Notes: a model not told the origin generated them from the sequence alone. DNA of 64,000 bases from Mucilaginibacter sp. (GCF_028287845.1 NZ_JAQBOW010000108.1:18917-82916); one strand, 5' to 3'. Shown: positions 36,120 through 45,949, counted from the first letter of the stretch. Program-made: numbers and translations.

Positions 36120-37451
36120 TTATAATATGCCTAATATTTTTTCGAGCACAGCAAGGCCTTCATCAATATGGTCTTTATCCATGATGAGCGCAGGTCTGAA
36201 ACGTATGGTTTGATTTCCGCATCCAAGGAACATGACATTGCTGTTCATTCCTTCCTTAATAAAATTATCGCGCCTGTTTTTATCAGGAAAATCAAATGCG
36301 GTAAGCAAACCTTTGCCCCTGACGTTACTTATAATAGACTGCCGTTCGGCAATTTTTGATAATTCACTTTGCAGGTATTCGCCTACAACGGCTGCATTCC
36401 CGCACAGATTATCTTCATCAATAATTTCCATTATTTTGGATGAACGCACCATATCAACCAGGCTGCCCCCCCATGTCGAATTGATCCGCGAGGATACTTT
36501 AAATACATTATCTTCTACTTCATCCACCTTTTTGCCTGCTAAAATACCGCATACCTGCATCTTTTTTCCAAAAGCCAGTATATCAGGACGCGCGTTCGGG
36601 CCAAAGTGCTCATGGCACCAGAATTTACCCGAAAGCCCAACGCCGGTTTGCACTTCGTCATAGATAAGCATAGCTTCATTCTCGTCAGCCAACTGCCTTA
36701 ATTGTTCCAAAAATTCCTGTCTGACGTGATTATCGCCGCCTTCGGATTGTATCGGTTCAATAATGATGGCACAAATGTCATCTTTGTTGATTTCAAATGC
36801 TTTTTTGATTTGTTCAATAGATAAAGCCTCCCTGTTTAACAAATCTTCATGATTGCTGTCAGAATAAGGGAAATTGATCTGAGGGAGCGATACCCTTGGC
36901 CAGTCGAACTTGGCGAACCACTTGGTTTTAGCAGGCAGGGTATTAGTTAAGCTTAACGTATAACCGCTCCGGCCGTGAAAAGCATGTTCAAAATGCAGTA
37001 TTTTAAATCCTTTTTCTTTGGTATATCCTTTTGCAAAGTTTTTCTGTACTTTCCAGTCCATAGATACTTTAAGCGCATTTTCAATAGCAAGAGAGCCTCC
37101 GGCAATAAAAAAGGCATGGGGCAGATATTCAGGAATGCCAACCCTGTCAAATGTTTCAACAAACTGGGCGTACTGAGCGGTATATATGTCAGAGTTGGAA
37201 GGGTTGGTTAATGCTGCCAGCATCAGATTCTTTTTGAACGCTTCGTCATTAATCATTTTGGGATGATTATAACCTAAAGGAACCGAAGCGAAGCAGGTAA
37301 AAAAGTCGAGATAGGTGCGTTTATATTTCGCATCATAAATATAAACGCCCTTGCTTTTTTCCATATCAAAAGTAAGGTCGAAACCATCGGCAAGGATGTG
37401 CTTCTTTAATGAAGCCTGGACATCTTCGGGGGAAACTAATAGATTATACAT
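36120..37451 (-). CDS. lat: L-lysine 6-transaminase (lysine epsilon-aminotransferase)
   Basis: PLP enzyme that moves the epsilon-amino group of lysine to 2-oxoglutarate, giving a piperideine carboxylate precursor of 2-aminoadipate. The 443-residue class III aminotransferase shows FFIAGGSLAIENALK (cofactor phosphate), FEHAFHGRSGYTLSLT, IYDEVQTGVG and the PLP lysine in AFGKK (residues 296-297). The N-terminal pattern and the FASVPLGYNHPK stretch match Lat rather than ornithine or GABA aminotransferases. A -7 box lies 17 bases upstream. A lysine degradation partner is not adjacent. Confidence 0.92.
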   Translation of the reverse strand: MYNLLVSPEDVQASLKKHILADGFDLTFDMEKSKGVYIYDAKYKRTYLDFFTCFASVPLGYNHPKMINDEAFKKNLMLAALTNPSNSDIYTAQYAQFVETFDRVGIPEYLPHAFFIAGGSLAIENALKVSMDWKVQKNFAKGYTKEKGFKILHFEHAFHGRSGYTLSLTNTLPAKTKWFAKFDWPRVSLPQINFPYSDSNHEDLLNREALSIEQIKKAFEINKDDICAIIIEPIQSEGGDNHVRQEFLEQLRQLADENEAMLIYDEVQTGVGLSGKFWCHEHFGPNARPDILAFGKKMQVCGILAGKKVDEVEDNVFKVSSRINSTWGGSLVDMVRSSKIMEIIDEDNLCGNAAVVGEYLQSELSKIAERQSIISNVRGKGLLTAFDFPDKNRRDNFIKEGMNSNVMFLGCGNQTIRFRPALIMDKDHIDEGLAVLEKILGIL

Positions 37452-37468
37452 ATGTAAATCGGTTTCCT

Positions 37469-37476
37469 CAAATTTA
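37469..37476 (-). promoter_or_regulatory. -7 promoter box of lat
   Basis: TAAATTTG on the minus strand, 17 bases before the ATG, implying a leader of about ten bases. Confidence 0.55.
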
Positions 37477-37525
37477 CGAAAAAGTGCTCAAAAACAACAA
37501 TTTAGGCAGTTTTTGAACCGATTGG

Positions 37526-37564
37526 ACAAAAAGTAACTTTAAATTGTTTAAAGTTACTTTTTGT
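37526..37564. terminator. Perfect 18-bp-arm hairpin between two minus-strand genes
   Basis: ACAAAAAGTAACTTTAAA pairs exactly with TTTAAAGTTACTTTTTGT around a three-base loop. A-rich and T-rich shoulders make it a good bidirectional terminator; it could end the upstream desulfhydrase transcript 87 bases after its stop. Alternatively it is a miniature palindromic element. Confidence 0.6.
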
Positions 37565-37650
37565 ACCAAAGCTCAAAATAGTTTTGAAGAACTTGATCGC
37601 AAATTTTCTTCCGGAAAGACGTTTGTCGACTGGAAAAGGGAGCAAATCAA

Positions 37651-38541
37651 TTAAATAAACTTGTCTTTCATCCCCAGCAAGCCCCATATTCCACCGGTGT
37701 GGATAGCCAGTATCCGGCTTCCGGATTCAAAATATTTTTTACCAGCCAGATCATACAGGGCGTAGAGCATCTTGCCGGTATAAACCGGTTCTATCAATAT
37801 TCCTGTTGAAGCCACAAATTGCCTGACAAATTCAATAAGCTGCTCATCCACTTTTCCATAGCCGCCAAAATGATATTCAGTGTGCAGTTGATAATCCGCC
37901 GGTTCAGTTAAAAAGGCATTGACGTCCTGTCTTAAAAAACCGCCATTTTTTAACACCGGTATCCCGTGAAACCGGGTCGGGAGATGGTTTGCTGATAATC
38001 CATTGATAATACCCGCCGCTGTGGTCCCGGTACCACAAGCGCAAAAAATATGATTATAGGGATCAGTTAATTCATCAACCAACTCGCTGCATCCTTTGGC
38101 TGCTAATACAGATGCTCCACCCTCGTCGATAAAAAAAGCTTTACGGTCATCTGCGAAGTGTTTATCGAATAATGAGGATTTATCGCGATAACTTTCACGA
38201 TCAGTAAATATTAAATTCATGCCATGCAGCCGGCATAAAAACAAGGTGTCATTACTCACCTGTTCACCGCGTACAAAGCCTGTCGACTTGAAACCAAACC
38301 GTGCGGCTGCGGCTGCCACCGCCAGTAAATGATTGGAATAGGCGCCACCGAATGTTATCAGGTGTGTTTTGTTTTCGGTTTGGGCCTGTTTTAACAGGTA
38401 CTTTAACTTGCGCCACTTATTGCCCGATATGACAGGGTGGATCAGGTCGTCGCGCTTAATGAAGACTTTTAAACCCTGTTCATCAAATAGTTTATCTTGG
38501 ATTTGATGAACAGGGCTAAAGATCTCGAAATCGATATTCAT
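37651..38541 (-). CDS. D-cysteine desulfhydrase/ACC deaminase-like PLP enzyme
   Basis: Fold type II PLP enzyme; family members deaminate 1-aminocyclopropane-1-carboxylate or release sulfide from D-cysteine. The 296 residues include the PLP lysine Lys42 in SGNKWRKLKYLL, GGAYSNHLLAVAAAA (substrate carboxylate loop) and ACGTGTTAAGI (phosphate loop). Which substrate is used cannot be read from the sequence. The ATG is four bases after a -7 box that overlaps the stop of the DUF6588-like gene, so it may have its own leaderless promoter although it lies nine bases behind that gene. Confidence 0.87.
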   Translation of the reverse strand: MNIDFEIFSPVHQIQDKLFDEQGLKVFIKRDDLIHPVISGNKWRKLKYLLKQAQTENKTHLITFGGAYSNHLLAVAAAAARFGFKSTGFVRGEQVSNDTLFLCRLHGMNLIFTDRESYRDKSSLFDKHFADDRKAFFIDEGGASVLAAKGCSELVDELTDPYNHIFCACGTGTTAAGIINGLSANHLPTRFHGIPVLKNGGFLRQDVNAFLTEPADYQLHTEYHFGGYGKVDEQLIEFVRQFVASTGILIEPVYTGKMLYALYDLAGKKYFESGSRILAIHTGGIWGLLGMKDKFI

Positions 38542-38545
38542 TAAG

Positions 38546-38553
38546 CAAATTTA
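38546..38553 (-). promoter_or_regulatory. -7 promoter box of the PLP enzyme, overlapping the upstream stop
   Basis: TAAATTTG on the minus strand, whose TAA is the stop codon of the upstream DUF6588-like gene. Four bases separate it from the next ATG, so any transcript would be leaderless. Confidence 0.45.
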
Positions 38554-39612
38554 GAAACCAAATCCGATACCGGCGTTAGCAGATTGATATTGGCCCGGGC
38601 TATAGGAAGCATAAATACGGAAAATGGCTAAATTTAACTGGAACCCGATATCAGCGCGTAAACCATTTACACTGGATTCGTTGATATGAACCGGATCGGT
38701 GATTGTCGCATAATAGCCAGAAGATGAACTAACGGGATAATTGCCCAACACGCTAAAATCTGTAGAAGCACTTTGGTAACCGACAGACAAGAACGGAGTA
38801 AAGAAAAGTAATTTTTTAGAAATAATTGCCTGAACATTTATCCCGCTGAAATGACCCTTGATTTGTTGATTTGAAAAATCTGACGACTGATTGCCAGGCA
38901 CCGGCTGGGTGCCATTATCCGGCTGCACATTAAGTGTTTTACTATAGTTAATGCGGTTGTAGTTAACAGCCAAAGCCAGATCAAATGGTATCAGTTTTTT
39001 TCCTGCTTTTCCTGCAAAATCCTGTATGATATCATGTTTGATACCGAAGCCAATCATTCCGATTGAGCCTCCGTTACTACCTATATTAACGGTTGGCGTG
39101 GTGCGTATCGTTAAATCGGTATTTTTAAATACGCCAATGGTGAGCTGGATGTCCGGTGCCGGAATATAGCTTATTACACCGCCGGGCATATTAAAAGATC
39201 CTATTTTATTCCCGTTGTTATCTTTGATATCCATCAAAGGGGTTGCTCCATTAGTATTGCCTCCAAAGGTTGGTGCAATATTCGTTGCAGATGCCGGGTC
39301 GACCTGTAAATGGTTGGACAAACCGATTCGAGTTACATCAAAACTTTGGGCACTGGCAGGCACCTGAGCAACATTAGCCGAAATACGCAGGTCAAAATGC
39401 AGAAATTTCTTGGTTTTGGCCGTGTTGTTCCAACCGCTGTTTAAGCCTATTCCAAAGCCTTTAAATAACGGTTCGGCAAAGTTCTGAATAAGCTTTGTGG
39501 CATCTGCCGGGCTTGATTTAATTAATTGGTCAAACCCGCTGTTTTGGGCATTGGCTTTAAAGGTTACAACCATTAGGATAACCATAATTAGTAGGGTAGT
39601 GGTTCTTTTCAT
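38551..39612 (-). CDS. DUF6588-like outer-membrane protein
   Basis: Function unknown. A signal peptide (MKRTTTLLIMVILMVVTFKANA) precedes about 330 residues rich in alternating strands, ending in GIGFGF, a typical beta-barrel C-terminus. The start of the mature part, IKSSPADATKLIQNFAEPLFKGFGIGLNSGW, is what I recall from the DUF6588 family of Bacteroidota. A G-run (seven G residues) about 14 bases before the ATG lies in the leader. It may be cotranscribed with the PLP enzyme nine bases downstream. Confidence 0.75.
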   Translation of the reverse strand: MKRTTTLLIMVILMVVTFKANAQNSGFDQLIKSSPADATKLIQNFAEPLFKGFGIGLNSGWNNTAKTKKFLHFDLRISANVAQVPASAQSFDVTRIGLSNHLQVDPASATNIAPTFGGNTNGATPLMDIKDNNGNKIGSFNMPGGVISYIPAPDIQLTIGVFKNTDLTIRTTPTVNIGSNGGSIGMIGFGIKHDIIQDFAGKAGKKLIPFDLALAVNYNRINYSKTLNVQPDNGTQPVPGNQSSDFSNQQIKGHFSGINVQAIISKKLLFFTPFLSVGYQSASTDFSVLGNYPVSSSSGYYATITDPVHINESSVNGLRADIGFQLNLAIFRIYASYSPGQYQSANAGIGFGF

Positions 39613-39697
39613 AGTTTAACTAATTGGGGGGGGTGATTCTTTTTGTGATTTAAGTTTAAACAAGTATTATCAATAATTAATAGTCTAAAAAAACGAG

Positions 39698-39705
39698 TAC
39701 TTTTG
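39698..39705 (+). promoter_or_regulatory. -7 promoter box of rluD
   Basis: TACTTTTG, five bases before the ATG; transcription should start at the start codon. Confidence 0.65.
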
Positions 39706-39710
39706 CCCCA

Positions 39711-40754
39711 ATGGCAATCGGGATCGAACTGTTAGAGCAAGAAGAACAGGACTTATACGAACATCTGCGGATAATAGTTGACAAGGGGCAATCTTTTTTG
39801 CGCATAGATAAATTTTTAATGTACCGCATTGAAAATGCATCGCGTAACCGTATCCAAAATGCCATTGAGCAGGGAAATGTGCTGGTTAATGATAAAACGG
39901 TAAAGGCCAGCTACAAGGTTAAGCCGCTCGATGTCATTTCGGTTGTACTGCCCCATCCGCCGCGAGATACGGAGGTATACCCTGAAAATCTGCCTGTAAA
40001 TATTGCTTATGAGGATAATGATGTGCTGATCGTCAATAAGGAGGCCGGTATGGTGGTACACCCTGGCTATAATAATTATACAGGCACCCTGGTAAATGCG
40101 CTGGTTTACCATTTTCAGCAACTGCCCACGCTGCCGGGTAATGATGGCCGGCCGGGCTTAGTTCACCGCATTGATAAGGATACTTCAGGACTGTTGCTTA
40201 TTAGTAAGAATGAGCGCTCGATGACCTATCTTGCACGCCAGTTTTTTGAGCATACCATTACCAGGAAGTATCTCGCCCTGGTTTGGGGTGATATAGAAAA
40301 GGACGGAACCGTAACCGGATATATAGGGCGCAGTGTGAATGACAGAAGGGTGATGTCTATTTATGATGATCCCGAAAAAGGAAAATGGTCTGTGACACAT
40401 TACAAGGTATTGGAACGACTGAATTATGTAACGCTGATCGAATGCCAGTTGGAGACCGGGCGTACACACCAGATAAGGGCGCACATGAAACATATCGGGC
40501 ACCCATTATTTAGCGATGCTGCATATGGAGGCGACCGCATTTTAAAGGGAACTGTTTTTAGTAAATACAAGCAGTTTGTTGAAAATTGTTTTGAATTGAT
40601 GCCCCGGCAGGCTTTGCATGCCCAAACTTTGGGGTTTACTCATCCTTCATTAAAAAAATATATTCACTTTGAAGCGCCTCTGCCGGAGGACTTTGAATCA
40701 GTTTTGCAAAAATGGCGCAAATATTCCGGCGCTATTACAGAGCAAAACACGTAA
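39711..40754 (+). CDS. rluD: 23S rRNA pseudouridine synthase, RluD-type
   Basis: Converts uridines to pseudouridine in the large ribosomal RNA. The 347 residues have an N-terminal S4 RNA-binding domain (RIDKFLMYRIENASRNRIQNAI, residues 33-54) and the RluA-family catalytic domain with HRIDKDTSG, where Asp155 is the nucleophile. S4 plus catalytic domain and its length fit RluD or RluC; RluD is more likely but not proven. An aminotransferase gene follows after 14 bases. Confidence 0.92.
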   Translation: MAIGIELLEQEEQDLYEHLRIIVDKGQSFLRIDKFLMYRIENASRNRIQNAIEQGNVLVNDKTVKASYKVKPLDVISVVLPHPPRDTEVYPENLPVNIAYEDNDVLIVNKEAGMVVHPGYNNYTGTLVNALVYHFQQLPTLPGNDGRPGLVHRIDKDTSGLLLISKNERSMTYLARQFFEHTITRKYLALVWGDIEKDGTVTGYIGRSVNDRRVMSIYDDPEKGKWSVTHYKVLERLNYVTLIECQLETGRTHQIRAHMKHIGHPLFSDAAYGGDRILKGTVFSKYKQFVENCFELMPRQALHAQTLGFTHPSLKKYIHFEAPLPEDFESVLQKWRKYSGAITEQNT

Positions 40755-40768
40755 TTTGTTGTTGATTT

Positions 40769-41605
40769 ATGATGCCTCTTTTTATCAATTTCAATGGCGA
40801 ACTTTTACACGCTGACAGCAAACTGCTTACCACTGCTAACCGTGCCTTCAGGTATGGTGACGGCTTATTTGAAAGCATGCGGTTGATGAAAGGACAACTT
40901 AAGTTTGCCGATCTGCATGCCGACCGGCTGCAGCGGGCGATGAAGGCCCTAAAGATCGATGGGTACTCGCAAATGGACACCTGGTTTTTAAAGGAGAAGG
41001 TTGAACAGCTTGCCAGCCGCAATAAAATTAAGCATGGCCGTTTACGCCTGACAGTTTACCGGGATTCGGAAGGGTTTTACACGCCAACGCAAAACAAGAT
41101 GGGTTACTGCATTGAATTGCAGCCGATGGATGAACCACGTTATTTTTTGAATGACAAGGGCCTGATCATGGATATTTTTACTGATCTGGCCAAACCAACC
41201 AACTTTTTGTCGAATATTAAAACCTGCAACTCATTGATCTATGTATTGGCAGGGATATTTAAAACCCAGAACCGGCTGGACGATACCTTTTTGCTAAATC
41301 AAAATGGATATTTATGCGAAGCAAGCAGCTCGAATATTTTTGTTTGGTATAAGAGCCATTTATATACCCCCGCATTGAGCGAGGGCTGCGTGGAAGGTGT
41401 AATGCGACAGATCATCATCAAACTGGCCAAACAGACTAATATACCTTTTACCGAAGCGCAGATAAACCCCGATATATTATACGAAGCGGACGAGGTGTTT
41501 TTATCTAATGCCACCACCGGCATACAGTGGGTAATGGGTTATGGCGTCAAACGCTATTTTAACCGCCTTAGCAAAGGCCTCATGGACGAATTGAATAAGA
41601 TGTAG
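40769..41605 (+). CDS. Class IV aminotransferase, probable aminodeoxychorismate lyase
   Basis: Fold type IV PLP enzyme. The 278 residues include [13 protein letters not shown] near residue 26, the PLP lysine Lys151 in [10 protein letters not shown] and the cofactor loop [10 protein letters not shown]. Family members are branched-chain aminotransferases, D-amino acid aminotransferases or 4-amino-4-deoxychorismate lyase (PabC). Size and the presence of pabB elsewhere in the window favour the lyase, but this is inference. It follows rluD by 14 bases and its 3' end overlaps a convergent DUF3050 gene by 26 bases. Confidence 0.8.
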   Translation: MMPLFINFNGELLHADSKLLTTANRAFRYGDGLFESMRLMKGQLKFADLHADRLQRAMKALKIDGYSQMDTWFLKEKVEQLASRNKIKHGRLRLTVYRDSEGFYTPTQNKMGYCIELQPMDEPRYFLNDKGLIMDIFTDLAKPTNFLSNIKTCNSLIYVLAGIFKTQNRLDDTFLLNQNGYLCEASSSNIFVWYKSHLYTPALSEGCVEGVMRQIIIKLAKQTNIPFTEAQINPDILYEADEVFLSNATTGIQWVMGYGVKRYFNRLSKGLMDELNKM

Positions 41606-42404
41606 GAGTGACAGATTCTGTTACCTGTATTTCTTTTAATATGCCATCCCAGAGGGCCATACGTTCCTGCAATGCTTCTTTTACAGCTTGAGTGGCTTCC
41701 ATCCATTTGCCCTGGTCGTCGCCGCATAGTTCGGCCGTCATCTGGTAAGCCAACTGTGAATGGTGTTCTCCGTCAACCTCAATATGGCGTTCTAGATAAT
41801 ATAAAAGCGTATCTACTTTACCAGGCAATTGTTTGTTGATTTCTTTAACCATGCTGATGAACATGCCAGGTATTAGGTCTTCGCGGCCGAAAGTGAACAC
41901 CGCAGCTTGCAAATAAGGTTTGCCGGTGTCGACCACATCAAATGTATGTTGTACAAACTGCCGGGCCGCAGCCGGGATATTAGCGATAATAAGCGCCTCG
42001 TCAATATTTTTCCCACCTGATAATTCAGTAAACAAACTGTTGATTCCCGTGATTGGACATCCTGCCTGTTGCATAGCCTCCAGGTATAATTCAAAATGAC
42101 TGGTGCGGCGGCCCTGCGCATCTACATCACTTTCTTCCCCCAGGACAATTTCGTTGATGAGGTAACGGGTACCGGCATTGCCAACGGGCATCCATGGAAT
42201 GCCGGTGCTTGTCAGTTTTTGCTGTAGTGCCTTAAGCAGCGACATAAAATCCCAAACCGCAAACACATGGTGCCCCATAAAAGTATTAAGATCGTCAATC
42301 GTCCGGATGTTTTTATAAAGCTCGTGCTGTATCAGTTGGCGGCGTAAAGGTTCAATTTCAGCTTTTAGTTGGGCTATCCTGCCCGCATGTCCGTTCATCA
42401 TCAT
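41580..42404 (-). CDS. DUF3050 family protein (heme-oxygenase-like fold predicted)
   Basis: Function not established. The 274 residues match my memory of DUF3050: helical, with [20 protein letters not shown] near residue 40, [13 protein letters not shown] and [15 protein letters not shown], providing conserved His and Glu residues in positions typical of a helical-bundle diiron or heme-binding fold. Four tandem candidate starts (GTG then three ATGs) occur; the ATG at 42404 lies five bases from the -7 box, so the message is probably leaderless. The 3' end overlaps the aminotransferase gene on the other strand. Confidence 0.8.
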   Translation of the reverse strand: MMMNGHAGRIAQLKAEIEPLRRQLIQHELYKNIRTIDDLNTFMGHHVFAVWDFMSLLKALQQKLTSTGIPWMPVGNAGTRYLINEIVLGEESDVDAQGRRTSHFELYLEAMQQAGCPITGINSLFTELSGGKNIDEALIIANIPAAARQFVQHTFDVVDTGKPYLQAAVFTFGREDLIPGMFISMVKEINKQLPGKVDTLLYYLERHIEVDGEHHSQLAYQMTAELCGDDQGKWMEATQAVKEALQERMALWDGILKEIQVTESVTPTSYSIRP

Positions 42405-42408
42405 CACG

Positions 42409-42416
42409 CAAAAGTA
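42409..42416 (-). promoter_or_regulatory. -7 promoter box of the DUF3050 gene
   Basis: TACTTTTG on the minus strand, four bases before the first ATG. Confidence 0.6.
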
Positions 42417-42493
42417 ACAGTTAATTAGTTTGGCAACAGATATTTATTGATTTATGACGGAAAATTGATGGTGGTATTTTTGTTTATTAAGCG

Positions 42494-43411
42494 CTACAAT
42501 CTCACCCCCCTTAAAAACTCCGCGACACGCATACGTTTTTTACCCTCCAACTGAACATCAGTCAGGATGACAAAGCCATCCGGGGCAGCAACTTTTAAAA
42601 AGGTTCTGTTGTCTGACAGGAACTCACCTGGTTGTTCGCCTGTTTCTGCCAACTCATATTCAGCCCCGAATACTTTTAATATCTTTTCATTCAATGCCGT
42701 ATAGGCGGTCGGATAAGGACTGAGCCCCCTTATCAGATTATAGATCTTTTCAGCCGGCTGGTTCCAGTCAATTTTACAATCTTCTTTAAAAATTTTAGGT
42801 GCATGTTTTAATTCAACTCCTTCTGCTAAATGATGTTGTGGATTTTCGGCATACCGTCCGCTTTCAACCGCCTTTACCGTTTTAACCAGCAGGCCAGCAC
42901 CCTTATACATCAAACGGTCATGCAATTCGCCGGCAGTTTCATGGCCTGTGAGCGTAATTTTTTCGGTAAACAATATATCCCCCGTATCTATCTCATGCTT
43001 TAAGAAGAAAGTGGTAACACCGCTTTCCTTTTCACCGTTGATCAACACCCAATTAATCGGGGCCGCACCACGGTATTGTGGCAATAGTGAAGCATGCAGG
43101 TTGATAGTCCCTCGCGCAGGCATGTTCCACACCACTTCCGGCAGCATCCGGAAGGCAACCACTACCTGCAGATCGGCATTGAGTGCTTTCAGTTCTTTAA
43201 GGAATTCTTCGTTCTTCAGCTTTTCAGGTTGAAGCACCTTTAAGCCGTGTGCTGCCGCATATTGCTTGACTGCGCTTTCGCTCACTTTCTGCCCGCGTCC
43301 GGCAGGTTTATCCGGCGCTGTAACTACGCCTGCAACTTCACAGCCCGATTGGATCAGTTCATCCAATGAGGCTACAGCAAATTCGGGCGTACCCATAAAA
43401 ACAATTCTCAT
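42494..43411 (-). CDS. fmt: Methionyl-tRNA formyltransferase
   Basis: Formylates initiator Met-tRNA with 10-formyltetrahydrofolate. The 305 residues begin MRIVFMGTPEFAVASLDELI, contain the catalytic cluster INLHASLLPQYRGAAPINW near residue 105 and an Asp in the DTGDIL segment about 35 residues later, and have the C-terminal OB-like domain starting near NLIRGLSPYPTA. It begins 15 bases after namZ and may be cotranscribed with it. The usual neighbour def is not present. Confidence 0.96.
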   Translation of the reverse strand: MRIVFMGTPEFAVASLDELIQSGCEVAGVVTAPDKPAGRGQKVSESAVKQYAAAHGLKVLQPEKLKNEEFLKELKALNADLQVVVAFRMLPEVVWNMPARGTINLHASLLPQYRGAAPINWVLINGEKESGVTTFFLKHEIDTGDILFTEKITLTGHETAGELHDRLMYKGAGLLVKTVKAVESGRYAENPQHHLAEGVELKHAPKIFKEDCKIDWNQPAEKIYNLIRGLSPYPTAYTALNEKILKVFGAEYELAETGEQPGEFLSDNRTFLKVAAPDGFVILTDVQLEGKKRMRVAEFLRGVRL

Positions 43412-43426
43412 ATCCGTGACAGGGCT

Positions 43427-44605
43427 TTAATGGTACAATAAATATTTTCTGCGCATCACCTTGTATTTGGTCAGTGCCGGTTCCCAGCTTTCCCTGATGT
43501 CTTGTTCGCTTTTTCCTGCTTCAATTTGTTTTCTAAGCTGGTCAGTACCTGCGAGCTTGGTAAAATAAGCATTAAAAAAATGTGCCTTGTCCGGGAATGC
43601 TTGGTATAATTTTATCAGCCACAATATATCGATTTTCTTGCTATTTCTGAACTGCTTAACATCGTAACTTCTCAGGTCTATACCGTAACAGGTTTTGTTT
43701 TTTTGCGGTGGATCTTCACTCATTCCGGGTATGCTTAGCGGTGTAAATGCGAAACTGAATTGACCTTTTAACAGCGGGTGCCCCAACGCCAGGAAAGGAA
43801 ACAAAGTCCCTCGGCCCAAACTAAGGGTAGTGCCTTCAAATAAACATACGCTGGGATAAAGCAATATAGATTTGGCCGTATTCAGGTTAGGTGAGGGGTT
43901 AATAGGCAATGTATAGGGTAAAGCATGATCATATCCGGCCATTTTTACGATTTTCAGTTTACATTTTATGTGGTCTTTGAGCCAGCCTTCGCCGTTTATC
44001 ATTTGTGCATATTCGCCAAGGGTTAAACCATGAACAACGGGTAAGGGGTCAAGGCCTACAAACGAACGATAGGCGGTATCGAGCATCGGTCCGTCAACAT
44101 AAAAACCATTCGGATTTGGCCGGTCTAATATCATTAACTCCACGTGGTTCTCAGCACAGGCCTCCATTACATAGTGCAGGGTGGATAAATAAGTATAAAA
44201 ACGCGCCCCCACGTCCTGTATATCGAATATCATCAAATCTATGCCCTGCAGATCGGCCGGCGTGGGTTTATAATGCTTTCCATATAATGAAATGGCCGGT
44301 ACGCCTGTTTTGGGATCGACACTATCATTTACAGCAGCGCCGTTGCTGGCATTGCCTCTGAAACCATGCTCCGGGCCAAATATTTTTGTTATGCGGATGC
44401 CTGCCTTTAGCAGGCTGTCGACACTGGATACCTGGTTTTTTCCGATTACCGATGTTTGGTTGATCACCATTCCGATATTTTTGTTTTTAAGGTAGTCTAC
44501 ATATAATTCAGTCCTGTCGGCGCCGGTAAGCAAAGGACCCTGTGCGTAGGCAATTGTTGGCAGGCTGAGCTTCAGCAACAAAATAATCAGGCATAATTTT
44601 TTCAT
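43427..44605 (-). CDS. Exo-beta-N-acetylmuramidase NamZ family (DUF1343)
   Basis: Family members release MurNAc from peptidoglycan fragments for recycling. From the ATG at 44605 the 392-residue protein has a signal peptide (MKKLCLIILLLKLSLPTIAYAQ). The conserved blocks KIFGPEHGFRGNASNG, LMIFDIQDVGARFYTYLSTL and LDRPNPNG are characteristic of DUF1343. The frame is open 18 codons further upstream but that adds nothing signal-like. fmt follows; the divergent neighbour is a LolC/E-like permease. Confidence 0.9.
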   Translation of the reverse strand: MKKLCLIILLLKLSLPTIAYAQGPLLTGADRTELYVDYLKNKNIGMVINQTSVIGKNQVSSVDSLLKAGIRITKIFGPEHGFRGNASNGAAVNDSVDPKTGVPAISLYGKHYKPTPADLQGIDLMIFDIQDVGARFYTYLSTLHYVMEACAENHVELMILDRPNPNGFYVDGPMLDTAYRSFVGLDPLPVVHGLTLGEYAQMINGEGWLKDHIKCKLKIVKMAGYDHALPYTLPINPSPNLNTAKSILLYPSVCLFEGTTLSLGRGTLFPFLALGHPLLKGQFSFAFTPLSIPGMSEDPPQKNKTCYGIDLRSYDVKQFRNSKKIDILWLIKLYQAFPDKAHFFNAYFTKLAGTDQLRKQIEAGKSEQDIRESWEPALTKYKVMRRKYLLYH

Positions 44606-44728
44606 TGGAGATTTTGTTTTTACAGGTAATATGTCTTGATGCAAAATATAAACACACAAACACGGATAATGTCAGATCAATTCACCCGAAATCTGCATAT
44701 TTGCGAAAGTACAAAAAATCAACCTGCA

Positions 44729-45949
44729 TTGAGTTTCGCCTCGTTTATATCCGCTAGAATATCGTTTCAGTCGAACCGCACTTTTTCAAAGCTGATTGTG
44801 CGCATAGCTGTTGTCGGTATTATGCTGGGCCTGGGCGTGATGATCTTATCGGTGGCCGTTATTAGGGGTTTTAAACAGGAGATCAGGGAAAAACTACGCG
44901 GTTTTGCCGGGGATATCCTGGTGCAAAAGTTTGACAATAATTATTCTGATCAAAATTCGCCTTTCAACACAGACAACTCCTTTGTAAAAAAAGTCCAGTC
45001 CAATCCATTGTTTACCCGCATTATGCCGATAGCTACCAAACCCGGCATTATCAAAACCCGCACGGAGATTGAAGGTGTGGTGATGAAAGGCGTTAGTAAA
45101 AATTATGATTGGACATTTTTCAGAAAAACGCTGGTAGCAGGTAAGGTAATTGATTTTACAGACACAGTTGAAGCACAAAAGCAGATCATGATCTCGAGCT
45201 ATACAGCAAGCCGGCTGAAGTTGAAAGTAGGTGACAAATTTTTGATGTATTTTGTGCAAGAGCCTTTGAAAAAACGCCCGTTTTATATTACCGGTATTTT
45301 TGATGTAGGGGTTGAGGATATCGACAAAACTTTTGTTTTGGGTGATCTGGCATTGATCATAAAGCTGAATAACTGGAACCCGGATGAAATCGGCGGATAT
45401 GAATTAAGGGTATCTGACTTTAACAGGCTGGAGGAGGCAAATGACTTTTTAAGCGATAAAATGCCTTTGAAACTAAAATCATATATGATCAGTGAGTCCT
45501 ATCCGGCCATTTTTGAATGGTTAAAGCTGTTGGATGTAAACGCACAGGTTATGCTGATCCTAATGCTGATTGTGGCTACCATTAATATGATATCAGCCTT
45601 GCTTATCATCATCCTGGAGCGTACCTCGATGATCGGTATATTTAAAGCCATGGGCGCAGGCAACTGGACCATCCAGAAAATATTTTTGTACAATGCCTCC
45701 TACCTTATCGGTCTTGGGCTTGCACTGGGTAATATATTCGGATTAAGTGTAAGCCTGTTTCAATATTATACGCATTTTTTCAAACTGGATGAGGAATCCT
45801 ATTATATGAAATTTGTCCCCATACAGATACAGTGGACAGATATGATATTTTTAAATATCGGGACACTGGTAATTTGCCTGCTGGTGCTTATTATTCCATC
45901 AATGCTGGTAACAAAGATTTCTCCTGTAAAAGCCATCCGCTTTAAATAA
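44729..45949 (+). CDS. LolC/LolE-like ABC transporter permease
   Basis: Probably part of the machinery that releases lipoproteins from the inner membrane; the ATPase partner (LolD) is not here. About 406 residues with the MacB/LolC architecture: TM1 near residues 20-45 (LIVRIAVVGIMLGLGVMILSVAV), a large periplasmic domain with GFAGDILVQ, and three C-terminal TMs containing ERTSMIGIFKAMGAGNWTIQKIF. The TTG at 44729 gives the family's usual N-terminus (SFASFISARISFQSNRTFSK); an ATG at 44669 is in frame but would add 20 unrelated residues. A CATATTTG box near 44696 supports the later start. Confidence 0.85.
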   Translation: MSFASFISARISFQSNRTFSKLIVRIAVVGIMLGLGVMILSVAVIRGFKQEIREKLRGFAGDILVQKFDNNYSDQNSPFNTDNSFVKKVQSNPLFTRIMPIATKPGIIKTRTEIEGVVMKGVSKNYDWTFFRKTLVAGKVIDFTDTVEAQKQIMISSYTASRLKLKVGDKFLMYFVQEPLKKRPFYITGIFDVGVEDIDKTFVLGDLALIIKLNNWNPDEIGGYELRVSDFNRLEEANDFLSDKMPLKLKSYMISESYPAIFEWLKLLDVNAQVMLILMLIVATINMISALLIIILERTSMIGIFKAMGAGNWTIQKIFLYNASYLIGLGLALGNIFGLSVSLFQYYTHFFKLDEESYYMKFVPIQIQWTDMIFLNIGTLVICLLVLIIPSMLVTKISPVKAIRFK

